Assembly: GCF_001949145.1 (NCBI RefSeq)
Contig: NW_019091434.1
Span: 65,847-118,151 of the forward strand
DNA length: 52,305 bases
Origin: Acanthaster planci
Taxonomy: Eukaryota; Echinodermata; Asteroidea; Valvatida; Acanthasteridae
Reading direction: 5' to 3'
The notes under the pieces were generated by a model. That model was not told the origin of the DNA. It saw only the letters and a program-made list of their open reading frames with translations, and did no database searches. The position numbers were made by a program, and so were the translations under genes. Positions 22,701 through 34,100 of the stretch are shown one piece after another; position 1 is the first letter of the stretch, and each line of letters begins with the position of its first letter.

Positions 22701-22832
22701 TTGGCCCTGATCGGCCGCTTCCCGGGACATGTACGACCAGTCCGAGGTGCACGAAGAAGCGATGCTCGTTCGCACTAACGCGAAGAAACAAGCTCCGCAA
22801 AACGCGATCGAAATGGCGAACCACTTCGACAT
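19484..22832 (-). CDS. Gene D: secreted PAN-EGF-fibrinogen-related protein, complete
   Basis: Five exons: 22832-22479, 22307-22178, 21895-21720, 21293-21106 and 19766-19484. They join in frame (phases 0, 1, 0, 2) to give 376 aa. Residues 1-27 form a signal peptide (MSKWFAISIAFCGACFFALV). A PAN/apple-like region follows (about 30-115; AECLSFCLRQGTSCQSMNF). One EGF domain spans about 124-159. A fibrinogen-related domain covers about 164-376, with the usual [47 protein letters not shown], an Asp-rich YDYDGDNW calcium-loop position, NCA and GATWSALHG. FReD proteins typically bind sugars or acetylated ligands outside the cell; sea-cucumber FREP-A and ficolins are relatives by domain. A recognition or clotting-like role is inferred. 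There is no membrane helix or collagen stalk, so any oligomer must form another way. Confidence 0.93.
19767..21105 (-). other. Gene D intron 4
   Basis: A 1.3-kb intron with no recognisable exon or element. It contains one TAGGCCTA (20065-20072) and the frame at 20467-20679, which shows no family signature. Confidence 0.6.
21106..21293 (-). CDS. Gene D exon 4: middle of the FReD
   Basis: 188 nt; acceptor CTGTCCTATACAG, donor ACAG|GTAAAG, phase 0 in and 2 out. Encodes [32 protein letters not shown] and LRVDLVDW, the most conserved centre of fibrinogen-related domains. The start DFYR completes DGSV from exon 3. Confidence 0.93.
21720..21895 (-). CDS. Gene D exon 3: start of the FReD
   Basis: 176 nt; acceptor TCTTCACGCAG, donor GTG|GTAGGT. 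Encodes TSYDGIASSCNAYRNSGHAT, then [20 protein letters not shown]. The first conserved disulphide Cys pair (SSC and VYC) is present. Confidence 0.92.
22178..22307 (-). CDS. Gene D exon 2: EGF domain with an extra cysteine
   Basis: 130 nt; acceptor GTTCCAG, donor CTAT|GTAAGT, phase 0 in and 1 out. Unlike the stand-alone EGF exons of genes A-C it is not phase 1-1. It has seven cysteines: the six of EGF plus one in TEFCHPPWFR. Cys2-Cys3 reads CYNSGSC, which fits the O-fucosylation consensus. Confidence 0.9.
22479..22832 (-). CDS. Gene D exon 1: signal peptide and PAN/apple-like domain
   Basis: 354 nt, 118 codons, phase 0 out at CAG|GTAAGA. The start ATG at 22832 gives MSKWFAIS. Mature cysteines follow the PAN pattern (ECLSFC, TSC, GIC) with one more near the mature N-terminus. 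An NIT N-glycosylation sequon is present. The C-terminal DLVEDTDFDYYDPPSNGHW is an acidic linker to the EGF domain. Confidence 0.88.
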
Positions 22833-22929
22833 GCTTGATGACACACAAACAGCAAACTCAGGCCAACTTGATCTTTAGCTAGTCTCTCACAAAGTCGACC
22901 CCTGGAACTACGGGGTGCTTGCTGTTCCC

Positions 22930-22935
22930 TTTATA
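22930..22935 (-). promoter_or_regulatory. TATA box of gene D
   Basis: TATAAA on the minus strand within GTTATAAAGG, 98 bp upstream of the gene D ATG. This would place transcription start near 22900 and a 5' leader of roughly 70 nt. Position and sequence fit; no transcript data. Confidence 0.55.
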
Positions 22936-24204
22936 ACTACTGCTGGCGACTACAAACCTCTCTTGGGTGTTGCGGTAGAGACAAATCGATACCACTTTCT
23001 TTTGTCGGTGACTTTATTGGGCATCGCTCTAGTGCCAATTGACAACATGGTAAACAAGGATAGGCACAAAGAAGACCGATGGATCAAACGTAATCGAAAG
23101 AGAGGGGTGGGAACTAACCAAGGATATCGATTGACTGTACTTAGACTGGTATCCGCATATAGTTCAGCTACATAATATGGTCTCCATGCAAACAAAGTCC
23201 AACATCATGTGCCTGCCTCTTTAAAACAACTCAAACTGCGTTCTTACACGAAAAGATTGCCGAACTGTATGTTTATTATCACTAAAAACTTTTGTTACTG
23301 CCAAATGACCATTTTTGTCATCTCTTTTAATGTGCATTACACGTAGCATGACATTCTAGCGTTCAGCATATTGACCAAGTGTGTGCCACATCTGGGCTGT
23401 GGGACATCGGTCTTCGCCAAAACCCTGACGGAACTGGGGCGGCATGTGATTCCATTAATGAATATTAATATGATCAAAGAGATGACTGGACTTCAATGGT
23501 CCAAATGGTGACTGTTGCAGCTTGCATTAAAATATACCTGATGGTCTCGAGCAAGCACGGATCCGGGACTAAAATTTAGTTTGTAAGCTTTTAGGACCTT
23601 TCTTAGGGTTGAAGCTCCTTTTTGGAGCTTTTTACACCCTTTGGGAAGGAAGGAAAGGAAATAGAATTTTCAAAACCTCTCTTTTACTTTTAGTTTTAAA
23701 ACTGTTCAATGCTTTTTTGGGGGGGCGGCCCACGCCTCCAACCTTGGTCTGGAACTTTTTGTGATGCCTGACAAATTAACCAGTCAGGGGCCTGTGAAAA
23801 ACTTGAGGACCTAAAAATCTGCCGAACTACACCAACGCCCACATATATAGACAAGATAAGATTTCATAGTTTTAGCATCCCTTTCTCTTGATATATGAGT
23901 TTGGGAAAGGTTTGAACGAATTACTAAATAGCTCAAGTCATCGTAGCATGAAGTAAAAGGCTCCAGTGCTTACCAGTTTTAACGCAATGAAGTTGGCGCT
24001 AATGCTTAAGACGGAGTTGGGCTTATGGAGCCCAGCGGTTTTTACTGCTTACCAAACGCTATTTATCCAGACATGTTTGGAGTCATTGCCACTGATCTCT
24101 TCTCAAAGTTTGGCTTAGACTGCTGTTCTATCCTTGAACCTTTAAAAAGAATCTAAAAATCTGGCAGGGAAACCAAGCCACTAGTAAACTTAAAACAACC
24201 ATGG

Positions 24205-24370
24205 GTGCGTTTAGGCGGTCAACTCGTGTCCGAGAATCAGCTACAGTCTTTTTCTTAGAGGTTAATTTCTTTAATCTGTTATATTGGACAAAAAGGCTCC
24301 ACTACTCAAATCCCCCAAACAAGTAACTAAAAGAGAAACAACAATCCAATTTATAACCGCCTAAACGCAC
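24205..24370. mobile_element. MITE-like element with GTGCGTTTAGGCGGT ends
   Basis: Left GTGCGTTTAGGCGGT and right ACCGCCTAAACGCAC are perfect 15-bp inverted repeats around an AT-rich 136-bp middle. Noncoding. A target duplication is not clear. Confidence 0.75.
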
Positions 24371-25650
24371 GCCAAATCTGATGACCTCAATACATGACGG
24401 GACGTCACAGCCAGTCTTGAGGGCGCTATAAAGTGAGCCCGTGACGGGGAGTTGGGTCGCCGTGATGACCAAGGCAAGTCGACTGTGTTGAGCAGCGCCA
24501 TCAACAGAAATAGGAAGTAAACACTTTAATCAATGATCAGACTTCAAATCATAACGATTCAGTAATGTATATTAAAATCCCACAGTTTTCTCTGCCCCCT
24601 TGTTTGAAATTAAGTTCGGCACATGACAATTAAACACGGAGCTTTAATCTTCAGTTAAATGCTTGCAGACTTGTATGAACGGTTTCATACGAATTTGTTA
24701 TAACTTTAAATAATTTTGTGCAGTGTTTTAAAAACGCACTCTCTATACTAAACTTTTAGGTTGAGTTAAAATGACTTTGCGGGGCTCAAGCTCTTTTTCT
24801 AGTATCACATACTAGCCAGAAAAATACATAAGCTGAACATGGACCAAAAGCACACAACGAAAAGAAAGAATCTCCTGACACTACATTATTATATTTTCCA
24901 CTGCAGAATCATCTGATAAAGCTGGGTCATTGCCTTCTTCCGAGTTCTAATAGAGACGTCGAAATTTTGACATTCTCGAAAGTTCCCTCCCTCTTTATAT
25001 TTCCATTTTTTCAATTGTAAACAAAAAAAGCCAAAAAACGAAGATGTAAATATGTTTAAAGTTAGTCTCCTAGAAACCAGGATATAGAAACGGGCTCATA
25101 GTTCCCATTGAAGCGATTTGCAGAAAATGTGCCGTGTCATTTCCTTTTCGTCAAATTCCAGTAACTGAGTTGAGTGCATAATACACGAAGTGACGTCAAC
25201 AAAGGTGGGCCTCCTCTATTTTTATAGCATGGCATTCCAAATAAGGACACGCAACGCAGCGAACCATCCCCTGTGTTCACGTCGATTTCTTTCAAGAGCA
25301 GGGAGTGAAATCACAACTAGGTGGGTAGTTTCCACTCACGTGGACAGCTCGGGATATTTTGAATACTTCTTACACCAACAGAAACAGCGAACACATTCCA
25401 AATACAGTGATCCGAACACTGTTTCTCAACGATTGCAAAGTATTAGTCACGATATCGTAGCATGCATGCAACTATGAGTATGGCATCGTGGAATATCCCC
25501 GTTGGAGAAAATTGGTGAACTCTTCGTTGCCAGTTTCTAAATCAAGTTGATTGATTTTCAGCTTCTCTGGTTTGATTCTTAATCTCCATCCTTATGTGTG
25601 GCATCTAATTCATGTGTTCCTGTGGGCTCGTTGATCGCAACTTGAGTTTT

Positions 25651-26108
25651 AACCCTAACAGAGCGGGGGGGGGGCGAATCCGCTCCTTCAACATTTTGCC
25701 CTATATCGCTACATTTTTTAAGGAGTTGAGACCTTAGGAATTTTTAAAAGTAACTCATTGCGGTCACTTTGACACAATTTTTGCAAAAAACGAATATACT
25801 ATTCTCGCACAGCTTGCATTTTTTCGTGACAGATCAGCCCCAAATGCATACTTTTCCCCTGAGGTTCTCAAAGTACGCGTACTGACGGGCACGCCTGTAG
25901 CCATGAGCTTCAAATGACCATAACAACAAAACCATGTGGGACTGAGTGCAAACTTCACGTTTGTAATGGTATTAAGGAGTGTCTGTATATGCATGTTAAG
26001 TTTCAAAAAAGTTTTCGGGCGTGGCACAGCCGAGTTCTTGGGAGGGGGCGCCACCCCCGGCTGTGAGATGGGTCAAAATATGGTAACCCGCCTCTTTTGA
26101 GAGTGTGG
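25651..26108 (+). repeat. Dispersed repeat, left member of an inverted pair around gene B
   Basis: Starts near TTTTAACCCTAACAGAGC and ends near CGCCTCTTTTGAGAGTG. The part 25903-26102 matches 36678-36876 on the other strand: CATAACAACAAAACCAT, AACTTCAC, GGCACAGCCGAGTTCTTGGG, CTGTGAGATGGG, CGCCTCTTTT. No coding frame recognised. Confidence 0.75.
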
Positions 26109-27113
26109 TGCCACCATTGATCTGCACTTATACACGCCACCGTATTGCATGTAATGGCGTCTCCAAGGATTGGTCCAAAGACCTGTTGTTTTGCTGCAGC
26201 TGCCATATTTCTACCCGTCAGTATAACAAAAGAAAAGAACATTTAAAACCTCACTCAGCTAATAGGCCAACTGACTGCCAGACGCTAAATGCAGATACCT
26301 GCAGAACACAAACGGAACAAAATAAGCACAAAGGTGGGCAGCTTAGCGAGAGCTTTCTTCCAACTTTTGGTCGCCCATGCAAATGGCGGGCCCCCCAATG
26401 TTTGTAAAAAAAACAAATTCTGTAGGATATGTGCTCATTAAACTTCTTCACCAAGCTAAAGTAATGCCAAAGAAAACAGTCGACAGCGTACAGAGAGTAA
26501 TTGGCACTTGCTTCACACGTTGATAAAAGGCCATGAAGTCGCCTGCAAACAATTGCTACAAAGAACAACCCTGAGAAAAACAAATTTACGGAGACCGAGA
26601 GTCTGGAATATCTTGCAAAGAAAATAAATGCGGGAAAACACTTCACCACTGCAACGCCCGAACGATTCAAAAATATTTATTCTAAATCATAAAAAAGTCT
26701 TGTCAGTATGTTATTCTGTATTCAGAAATACCCGAGTTTAGCTATATTCCTGTGGATCGAGAACCATTCACGTGGATAGTTTTTAGTATGATAACAAGCA
26801 CCAACTGGTTCTGAACACTTTCCCGGTTTCATGCGAACATTCTGCTCTCATTTTATGATCTGAAATCCACGTACATGACATTGTAGATCGTCATTTGGGC
26901 ATGCCCAATTCGATCAATGTCTCCACGTTTCTGAGAATCCGAATTTCGCTCAACTGAGGGAATGGCAACGATAAAGGACCCACTGTCTTCCCCACGGTTT
27001 GCGTTTGTCTGCGTTGTCGGCGACATCTCCGTAAGACATGTTTCCACCTGCGTCGCAGTTTGCGTCTTGATTGCGTTGCTCTCTACGTTTCTTACGTCGA
27101 GTTGGAAACCAGG

Positions 27114-27229
27114 CTTAACTCTAAAGCTCGTCAAGGCTCAGCTCCCCCCCCCAAAAAAAAATGCGCAGCGGCAGTATCGAAAAAAATGCAGAGGGGGCAG
27201 AGTCTGTCCCCCGGCTCTTTAGGGTTAAA
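27114..27229. mobile_element. Short element with TTAACTCTAAAG ends
   Basis: Left CTTAACTCTAAAGCTC and right GAGCCGGGGG-type sequence ending CTTTAGGGTTAA are inverted repeats, each followed inwards by a C-run or G-run. The ends resemble those of the repeats at 25651 and 36675. Confidence 0.5.
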
Positions 27230-28081
27230 ACCGCCCAATCACGCATGTATTCCCTTATTTGAGTTTGGACCGTCAAACAAGCATAACAATCTTCGACTCC
27301 ACTTTGTGCCCAAACCCAGCGACGACACGTACTAATACTAAGCAAGTCATTCCTTGACGTCACCGTCTATTGAATCCAAACATTGAAGTTAGAGGTCACC
27401 CCCTTTTTTGTTACTTGGGAGTGGAGAAGTTTTACATCGGTTGCCAACCATTCTGATGCAAATTGATTTTGAGAAAAGAACATTTTGACTGGATCCAGTG
27501 GCTCGTTTGTTGCTGTTGCAGCATCAAGTCTGGACAAAAGCAGGTCTGCCTGGTACCGAGCTGCACTTGGCAGTAAACAGTGCTGTGGGCGTCCTCGTCC
27601 CCTAACACGGTTGGATGCATACCAACAGGTGTTTGTTGCTTTGGATTCGGCAGGAGTTGTACTTTGAATTTCCTTCACTGCGATTGATATATCGACAGCA
27701 TGCCATGTCACACTGAGACGGTTTAATTGCAGAAGTAACCCCTTCTCTCTCTGAGTACAGTTTACATAGCTATACTTCCAGTCGTCTTTTAGTACTGTTT
27801 ACGAGGTACATGGGTGTTTCACATTGAAAACATGTAGGCCTATGTAAAAAATCATTGACATCCTGGCTTTTCGGCATCGCGCACCCGACTCGCTGACGTA
27901 AGTGGAAAACCAAATCCCACCCTGCACGTTTTCATCTGTAACTATTTCATTGAAATCAGTTTGTGACAAACCGAACTCTGGAGAGGGAAACTTCTATCCT
28001 CGGGTGACAGAGATTCCTTGTCGAGGTTTCATTGCATAATAAGGATACATCGCTGAACTCGTCGAGTGTGTGCGATCTGAG

Positions 28082-28190
28082 ATGACGATGCTGTCCGGGA
28101 CTTTTCTGACGGGGTTATCGGTGCTGTTAGCGGCCGTGGGCGGCGCGAAGGCTTCGTCTCGCGACAGACACGGACATGACTGGAGCTTCG
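28082..28190 (+). CDS. Gene B exon 1: signal peptide
   Basis: 109 nt; ATG at 28082, a second in-frame ATG at 28088. Encodes a hydrophobic core ending VGGAKA, then SSRDRHGHDWSF; the mature protein likely starts at about residue 25. Donor CTTCG|GTAATT, phase 1. Confidence 0.85.
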
Positions 28191-31100
28191 GTAATTAAAT
28201 TTTAACAGGAAGTATATCACACACTGCAAAAAAAAATGCGATATCAAATTCAAAAAGGCTCCTCATAAGATTTTTGGTTGAGGCTTGCTAAACAAAAGTA
28301 CATGTGGATGCCAGTGGCTAAAGCGACTATAGCCACTTCCTATAGACGAATGTGTTAGTTGATTCGCACATAGCCAAATTAACACCGTGATATGGTGTAT
28401 TTAGTAACATTGGTGTTAGAGGTGTAACTAACACCTGCAGTTGATAATTAATCACGGCAGTTTGTGTACTGTATGAGGAAGCCTCATCAGTGAAACTCTG
28501 TTTGAATCATGGCATACGTTCTCTGAATGGTATCTCAACGTTTGCAAGTTTGGGACCAGTTTACTGGAAATAATGTTGATATAAAAATGGATCACTTAGA
28601 TTCCACCTTGTTCTGGGAAAAGGCGTTTAGATCTCTCGAGATTTTCTTGGGCATCATGGCCTCGGACTCCCACAGTGGGGGTATTGTCTGCACACGATGA
28701 TCTATGCAGACAACCCACCACCCCCTTGTGTTTAAGGTGATTTATTTGGAAATTAAACGACCCAGGAAAAAGGCACTGTATAGCACTGTCTGTGTGACAG
28801 CATGTAGCATCATCAGAGTGGTAACCAAATCGTGTTATTAATCCATCTTTTGTTCATTTTTCAGAATGTTCGGATGGTGATATTTGCTACAACGGCGGGA
28901 CATGCTCGTTTAAGGTCTACAACATCACGGTATGCGAATGTCCGGAGCCATACTTCGGGTGGCAGTGCGGTGAGGACTATATCTATTTTAATTAATAAGT
29001 GACGCTAGTGCTAAAAATGTCACATCCAGTAATGTTTTGGTAAACTGCAGCAATTATGGGCTCCGAGCTGGACCAAGAGAGGGCGCAATTTTCCTAGCAA
29101 CAGAGGCTCCTTTGGTAGTAACTGTGCAAAGCTAGCCCACGAACGACTATGAAACGTAAGCCTTGCAGACGCACCACTACCAACAAAATGAACACTCCCG
29201 ACCAACTTAGCTCTTTTCAACCGATGAGGGGGTACTTCTGTTCAGGGCGGATTCACGCAAAGCTCCGACTCCGACTAAACTTCACTATGACATGTGCGTT
29301 TGAAGCCTGACACTTCACGTATTGTTGAAACATACATTAACTGACTTCACCTGTCACTGCTTACCACTTATATGAGTGGCCGAAGTTTGCGATAGTTTTA
29401 ACCTTGGTTAGTTGCAGGTTTTGAGGGAAGTGTTTTTTATGATAGTTGTGCGATGAGATTTGTTAAAACTTGGTGAATTCATTTCCCACTGTACTAACGG
29501 AAAGCCAAACGTAGTTATGAAACAATTGGCAGACAAAAGCTGTAAAATACTGTGAGCAGAGCTGAAAAGTGAGCTCCTCAAACAGCTCTGACTGTGACGT
29601 ATATAGGACGAAAAGTCTCTAGTTGCTGCCCACGTGCTTTGTACGCGGGATCAATAAATAGGTCAGTTATGTTCACCTAACATTCCCATTGTTAATCCAG
29701 ATTCGAAGCCATGTTGAGTTTCCCATTTTTGGTGGTGGCTTTTATATATCATTTCGCAGAGGTTCGTACTATTGGACTGTATTTTTCTCAATCTGTCATT
29801 TCTGTTCGGTTAGGTTCATTATGGTTAGATTCCATTTTTCTTGGTCTGGTATAGGACTCCGTATGGATTATTGGGGAACGATTCACAGTTATTCTGATGA
29901 GCGTCCTTTTTGTTAAGGTCTCTGTTACGTTCCGCTTGTTTACTTTGTTTAGACGCCTCATGTATTTTACTTGCCTCCTGTGGACAGAATATTACGATGC
30001 CTGTCACGACGACCCTTGCCAGAATGGTGGGATATGCGACTATGACTATTTCACCAATGGCTACTACTGCGCATGCCAGGAAGGTTGGACAGGGCAAAAC
30101 TGCCAAATAGGTAAAAATCAGAGGGGTGGTTCAACTTGTTCCCCGCCCAAGAGCATATGCACTCGATAATTAGACAACCTGAAAAAAAAATATTCATTGT
30201 AGCTGAACACTTGGAATAGGCCCCAGTGTTCAATTTAATGAAAAGGTCATTTCTCAGCCACTGGCAAATGGAAATCAAAACGAGCCGTTCAAGTTTTCGC
30301 TCTCGGTGACGTCTATAACTGAGCTGGACTGTGAAGCAACCAGATATTGTTTAAGACCCATGCACTGTGATATGCGGTCAGAACTCTGACCAATGAAACT
30401 GTCCCACCAATTTCATTTCATGCATCAGGACAAAGACAACAGGCATAAAACAGGACATGGAAAATTACAAAATACACAGTACACACTGGCAACACCCCTG
30501 AGGGATTGTCAAGAAGCGAACTTAATCACTCTCATGCGGCTCTCCTGAGATGCTATCAGAAAAAGAAAATTCAAAACATTATGGGCATTAACGGAAATAA
30601 ACACTGATTATCAGCTGCTTATAAAATAATTACATGTAATATCAAAAAAATACAAATAACTAATACAGGTATAAATAGTAAACCTATTCCTCATTCAGTA
30701 ATAGGATACATGTACACTGCGCTAATTACACAAAAATTTACAAATTAATTACAATAAAATTCTAATAATAATAAAATTATCAAAAAAACCCTAAATACTT
30801 ACACGCGTAAAACCTCCATAGGTCAAATTCGGATGATGAAAAATTCAAGCCCCAATAGCGTGTATTAATGACTAAAATTTGATTCACTTCATTTTGTGCA
30901 GCTTCGCATACAACCAGTTGTGCGGATATTCGTTGTGAGCATGGCGGAACGTGCTTTCATTACAACACCAGCTTCTTCTGCTTTTGTCGGAGGCGGTATT
31001 TCGGATATTTCTGTGGTAAGAACGTAGTAACGCGATTCGGTTTGTCAGCTTTGTTAATCACGGGAGGAAGAACAGTTGCATAGCATGCATTATTTGTACC

Positions 31101-34100
31101 TCAAAGAAAGACTCTAGTTTCTTGCTATTTCCGCTTTGTTTTTGTACCTTTTTTACAATTTTCTTTTCAAAAGTAAAGTGTTTTGAGGAAATCTGTTCCA
31201 AACGATGAGCTGAATGATGTGGGCTCACTTTGAGTTTAAGGGATTGAAATAATTTTCGTTCGTGATTTTGTTGGGGATTAAAAACCCCATGATTCCACTA
31301 CTGCAGAAGTTCTCGATGACCACCTCTGTGATGCTGAGACTGCACCGTGTGCTAACGGGGGGACGTGTCGTGACGACTCACATGGAATAAAGTATTGCGA
31401 CTGCACTGAAGGGTGGGCTGGAGACAACTGTACACTGCGTGAGTGTTGTATATTCAGTAATGCCTTTAGCCCTTGAAGGTGTAGGAATGATAATTAATTG
31501 AAATTGGAGAATTGAGGACTGTTAGGGTTAATTAAAGATCCAGGAACCCAACATCATTTTAACAGCGAAAATACCACTGTGACAGTGTACAAAAACATGA
31601 GATATTTGACAATTTTATATTCTTTCTTTTGTTTTCGGAAAGATCCAAACTAGCTACAGTACAGCTTAGTAGGCCTACATAGAGCTTAGTATTAACCTGA
31701 TACACAAGGATCCAAAGCTAGGAAGTTGGTTTTTGTACATGAGTGTGGGCAAAAGAAGGCCCTTGGAACAATGGTGACTAGGGCCTACATGACACTTAAT
31801 TCGGCACTGAACAGCAGTGACGAACGGAGGAGCCTTCATTTTCTGCTGTTTCTTTTAAATAGAACCTATAAATTACTCTAATTCTAAATTGACCTTTTGT
31901 GAGCATGTCCCGGTTTCAAATACAATTCTGCTCAGTCTCCAGTGCTCAAGTTGTAACTTTGCAATTTTCCATCCCTTATGAGTTATCATCGAAATGCATT
32001 ATTCATTTTTATGATGTTAATATTGTCATTTGATTGATTGAAAAGTTTCTGGGCTATTTTTGCTTTAATGTTAATTTGTTTGGTTATCAATATGTATAAA
32101 TGACAAACGCGAAGTAAGGAGATACTTTGGAATCTAAATTTTCAGCTGCTCCCGTGGCATCCCTTTGCAATGGCTACTGCGAAAATGCGGGATCGTGCAA
32201 CATCAGCGACGGGTACGAGCCAACCTGCCTGTGCGCCCCAGGATGGACCGGCGAACACTGTTCAGAGCCGCTCCCTCCGCCTCCAGGTATATAGGCCCCG
32301 GTTAGAAACCCCACACAAGTCGATGGTACATGCATGCCTTGAACGCTGGAGGATTCTGGGGTAACTGGGTGTGAGAGTATGCATAGATTGGATTGGGATA
32401 TGGACCAAACTCTGGGGCGATGGGTAATGAAACAATTCTAAAATTGCCTGGCCGGGGAAATTTGAAAAGCGGGGTGGGTGTGGGGGTGGCCAGCAGCACA
32501 CTCATGCATGGAACTGGAGCAATCGCACTATACCGTACGTGCTACGGATTCAACTTACGAAATTCAACTTTCAAATTACATTGCTTGGACTAGATTACAC
32601 ACTTACACAAAGTCTTTGGTATTATTTTCACTCCATATGCTATTTGATATTTCATACACACGTAGATTCACCCAGTAAAATTGCAGGGTACTTCTCTAGT
32701 CGTTAGTTCCTTAAAACGAGTAGTAATTACATGGAAATGTCATACGTTTGGAATAATTGGTGGTTTCATCTTGGTATTACATGTAATCATTACACGTAAT
32801 TTCACTTGGCTGTTTTTTTGCCTGACCGATTCGAATCAGCTTTGACAGATACTCCTACTACCGGGCAACCGTGTGATGTCCGCCCGAGTCCCTGTGGCGA
32901 CAACGGCCGTTGTGTCCCTGACGAAGTCTTCGGAGGATTTACCTGTCATTGCTACCCTGGTTGGCAGGGAGAACTATGCCGCGAACCTTCCCAAGGTAAG
33001 TTAATTATATATTCTCGGTTGTGCAAGGACTCCACGCTCCTCTTTAATGACATTTTAAAAAATTGCAAAGCAACTCTTACTTGGTGCTACGACAGTTTCC
33101 TTGCATAGTCCTTGTTTTACATAATACAGATGTATCAGGCGTAACGCCCTGGCTTTGTTCGATTCCATTAATCCTCAATTCTGAACATAATCTCGGATAC
33201 GTTCTTAGCCACGTGGCCAGATACGGTGCCAACCTCCACACGGCCGACAACTATCTGTGACATCGGTGAGAACTTGTGCGGTGACAATGGGCGGTGCGTC
33301 CCTGACTACAGCCGTTACAGTGGATACAGATGCGTGTGCACCACAGGATGGCAAGGGGTCTACTGCACAGATTCGGGTAGGTTTCGTACTAATCGAATTG
33401 TGGGAGATGGTGGTGAGCTTGAAAAACGTGGAGCACTCTCGTGTTGCCTTCTCAGTACGTGTCAGTGGCAAAAATATCACCCCTTGGTTGGTGTCCGAGC
33501 TTTTTTTCTAAACATGCACTTATTTAAAAGAGAATCCTTTCAGCTGGTAATTATGTTTATGTTGGTGTTTCGACTGCTGAGTGAGTATTCAACACCTTTA
33601 GTGAATTATTGTTTTGTTTTGGTACGGACGGCCAACCACTGCCAGCCTCTGCCAGGTGATAATGCGACCCGATTGCCTGCTAATTAAGGACGGTCATCAC
33701 TTTTACAAACTCTCCCAAATAAGAAATTGTTTTTGCTCGACACGATTAATATCTTGCAAATGGTTGAAATATAAACCGAAGACTGATCGTTTGTGCATGT
33801 CTTTTTCTGCAGTATTAGATTCCAGAGAGGACGCTCCACAATCGTCCAGCCCGATTGGTAAGACCATAAATACATATATGCAGAGTTCTAGAAAATCTAG
33901 AAAAAATACAACCAAATCGTCTTCTGGAGGCACAACGGTCATACATCTCTGTCATTCTAGTGTATAGTTGCATTGCAACCTCTGTAAAATAATTCATCTC
34001 TGTAAAAAAAAATAACGAGTATAAGGAGTGTGCTTCTGTTCTTCTAAAAGCCCTGGGGATGAGGTTCAGGGAAACCATGGTGGTACTTTCGCTAAACGAC

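Larger units (their letters stand above)
22936..28081. other. Intergenic region between divergent genes D and B
   Basis: About 5 kb shared upstream of two genes that point apart. It holds an inverted-repeat element (24205-24370), a longer repeat copy (about 25651-26108) and a short element at 27114-27229. The open frames here (for example 26251-26670 minus and 27060-27711) show no domain. No gene is supported. Confidence 0.6.

Noticed and set aside
26251-26670. 139-codon open frame on the minus strand
   Set aside because: No domain or splice support, unusual composition, and frames open on the other strand too.
27985-27994. GGGAAACTTC, near the NF-kB consensus, 88 bp before the gene B ATG
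   Set aside because: A single near-match of ten bases is expected often by chance; no second site or spacing supports it.
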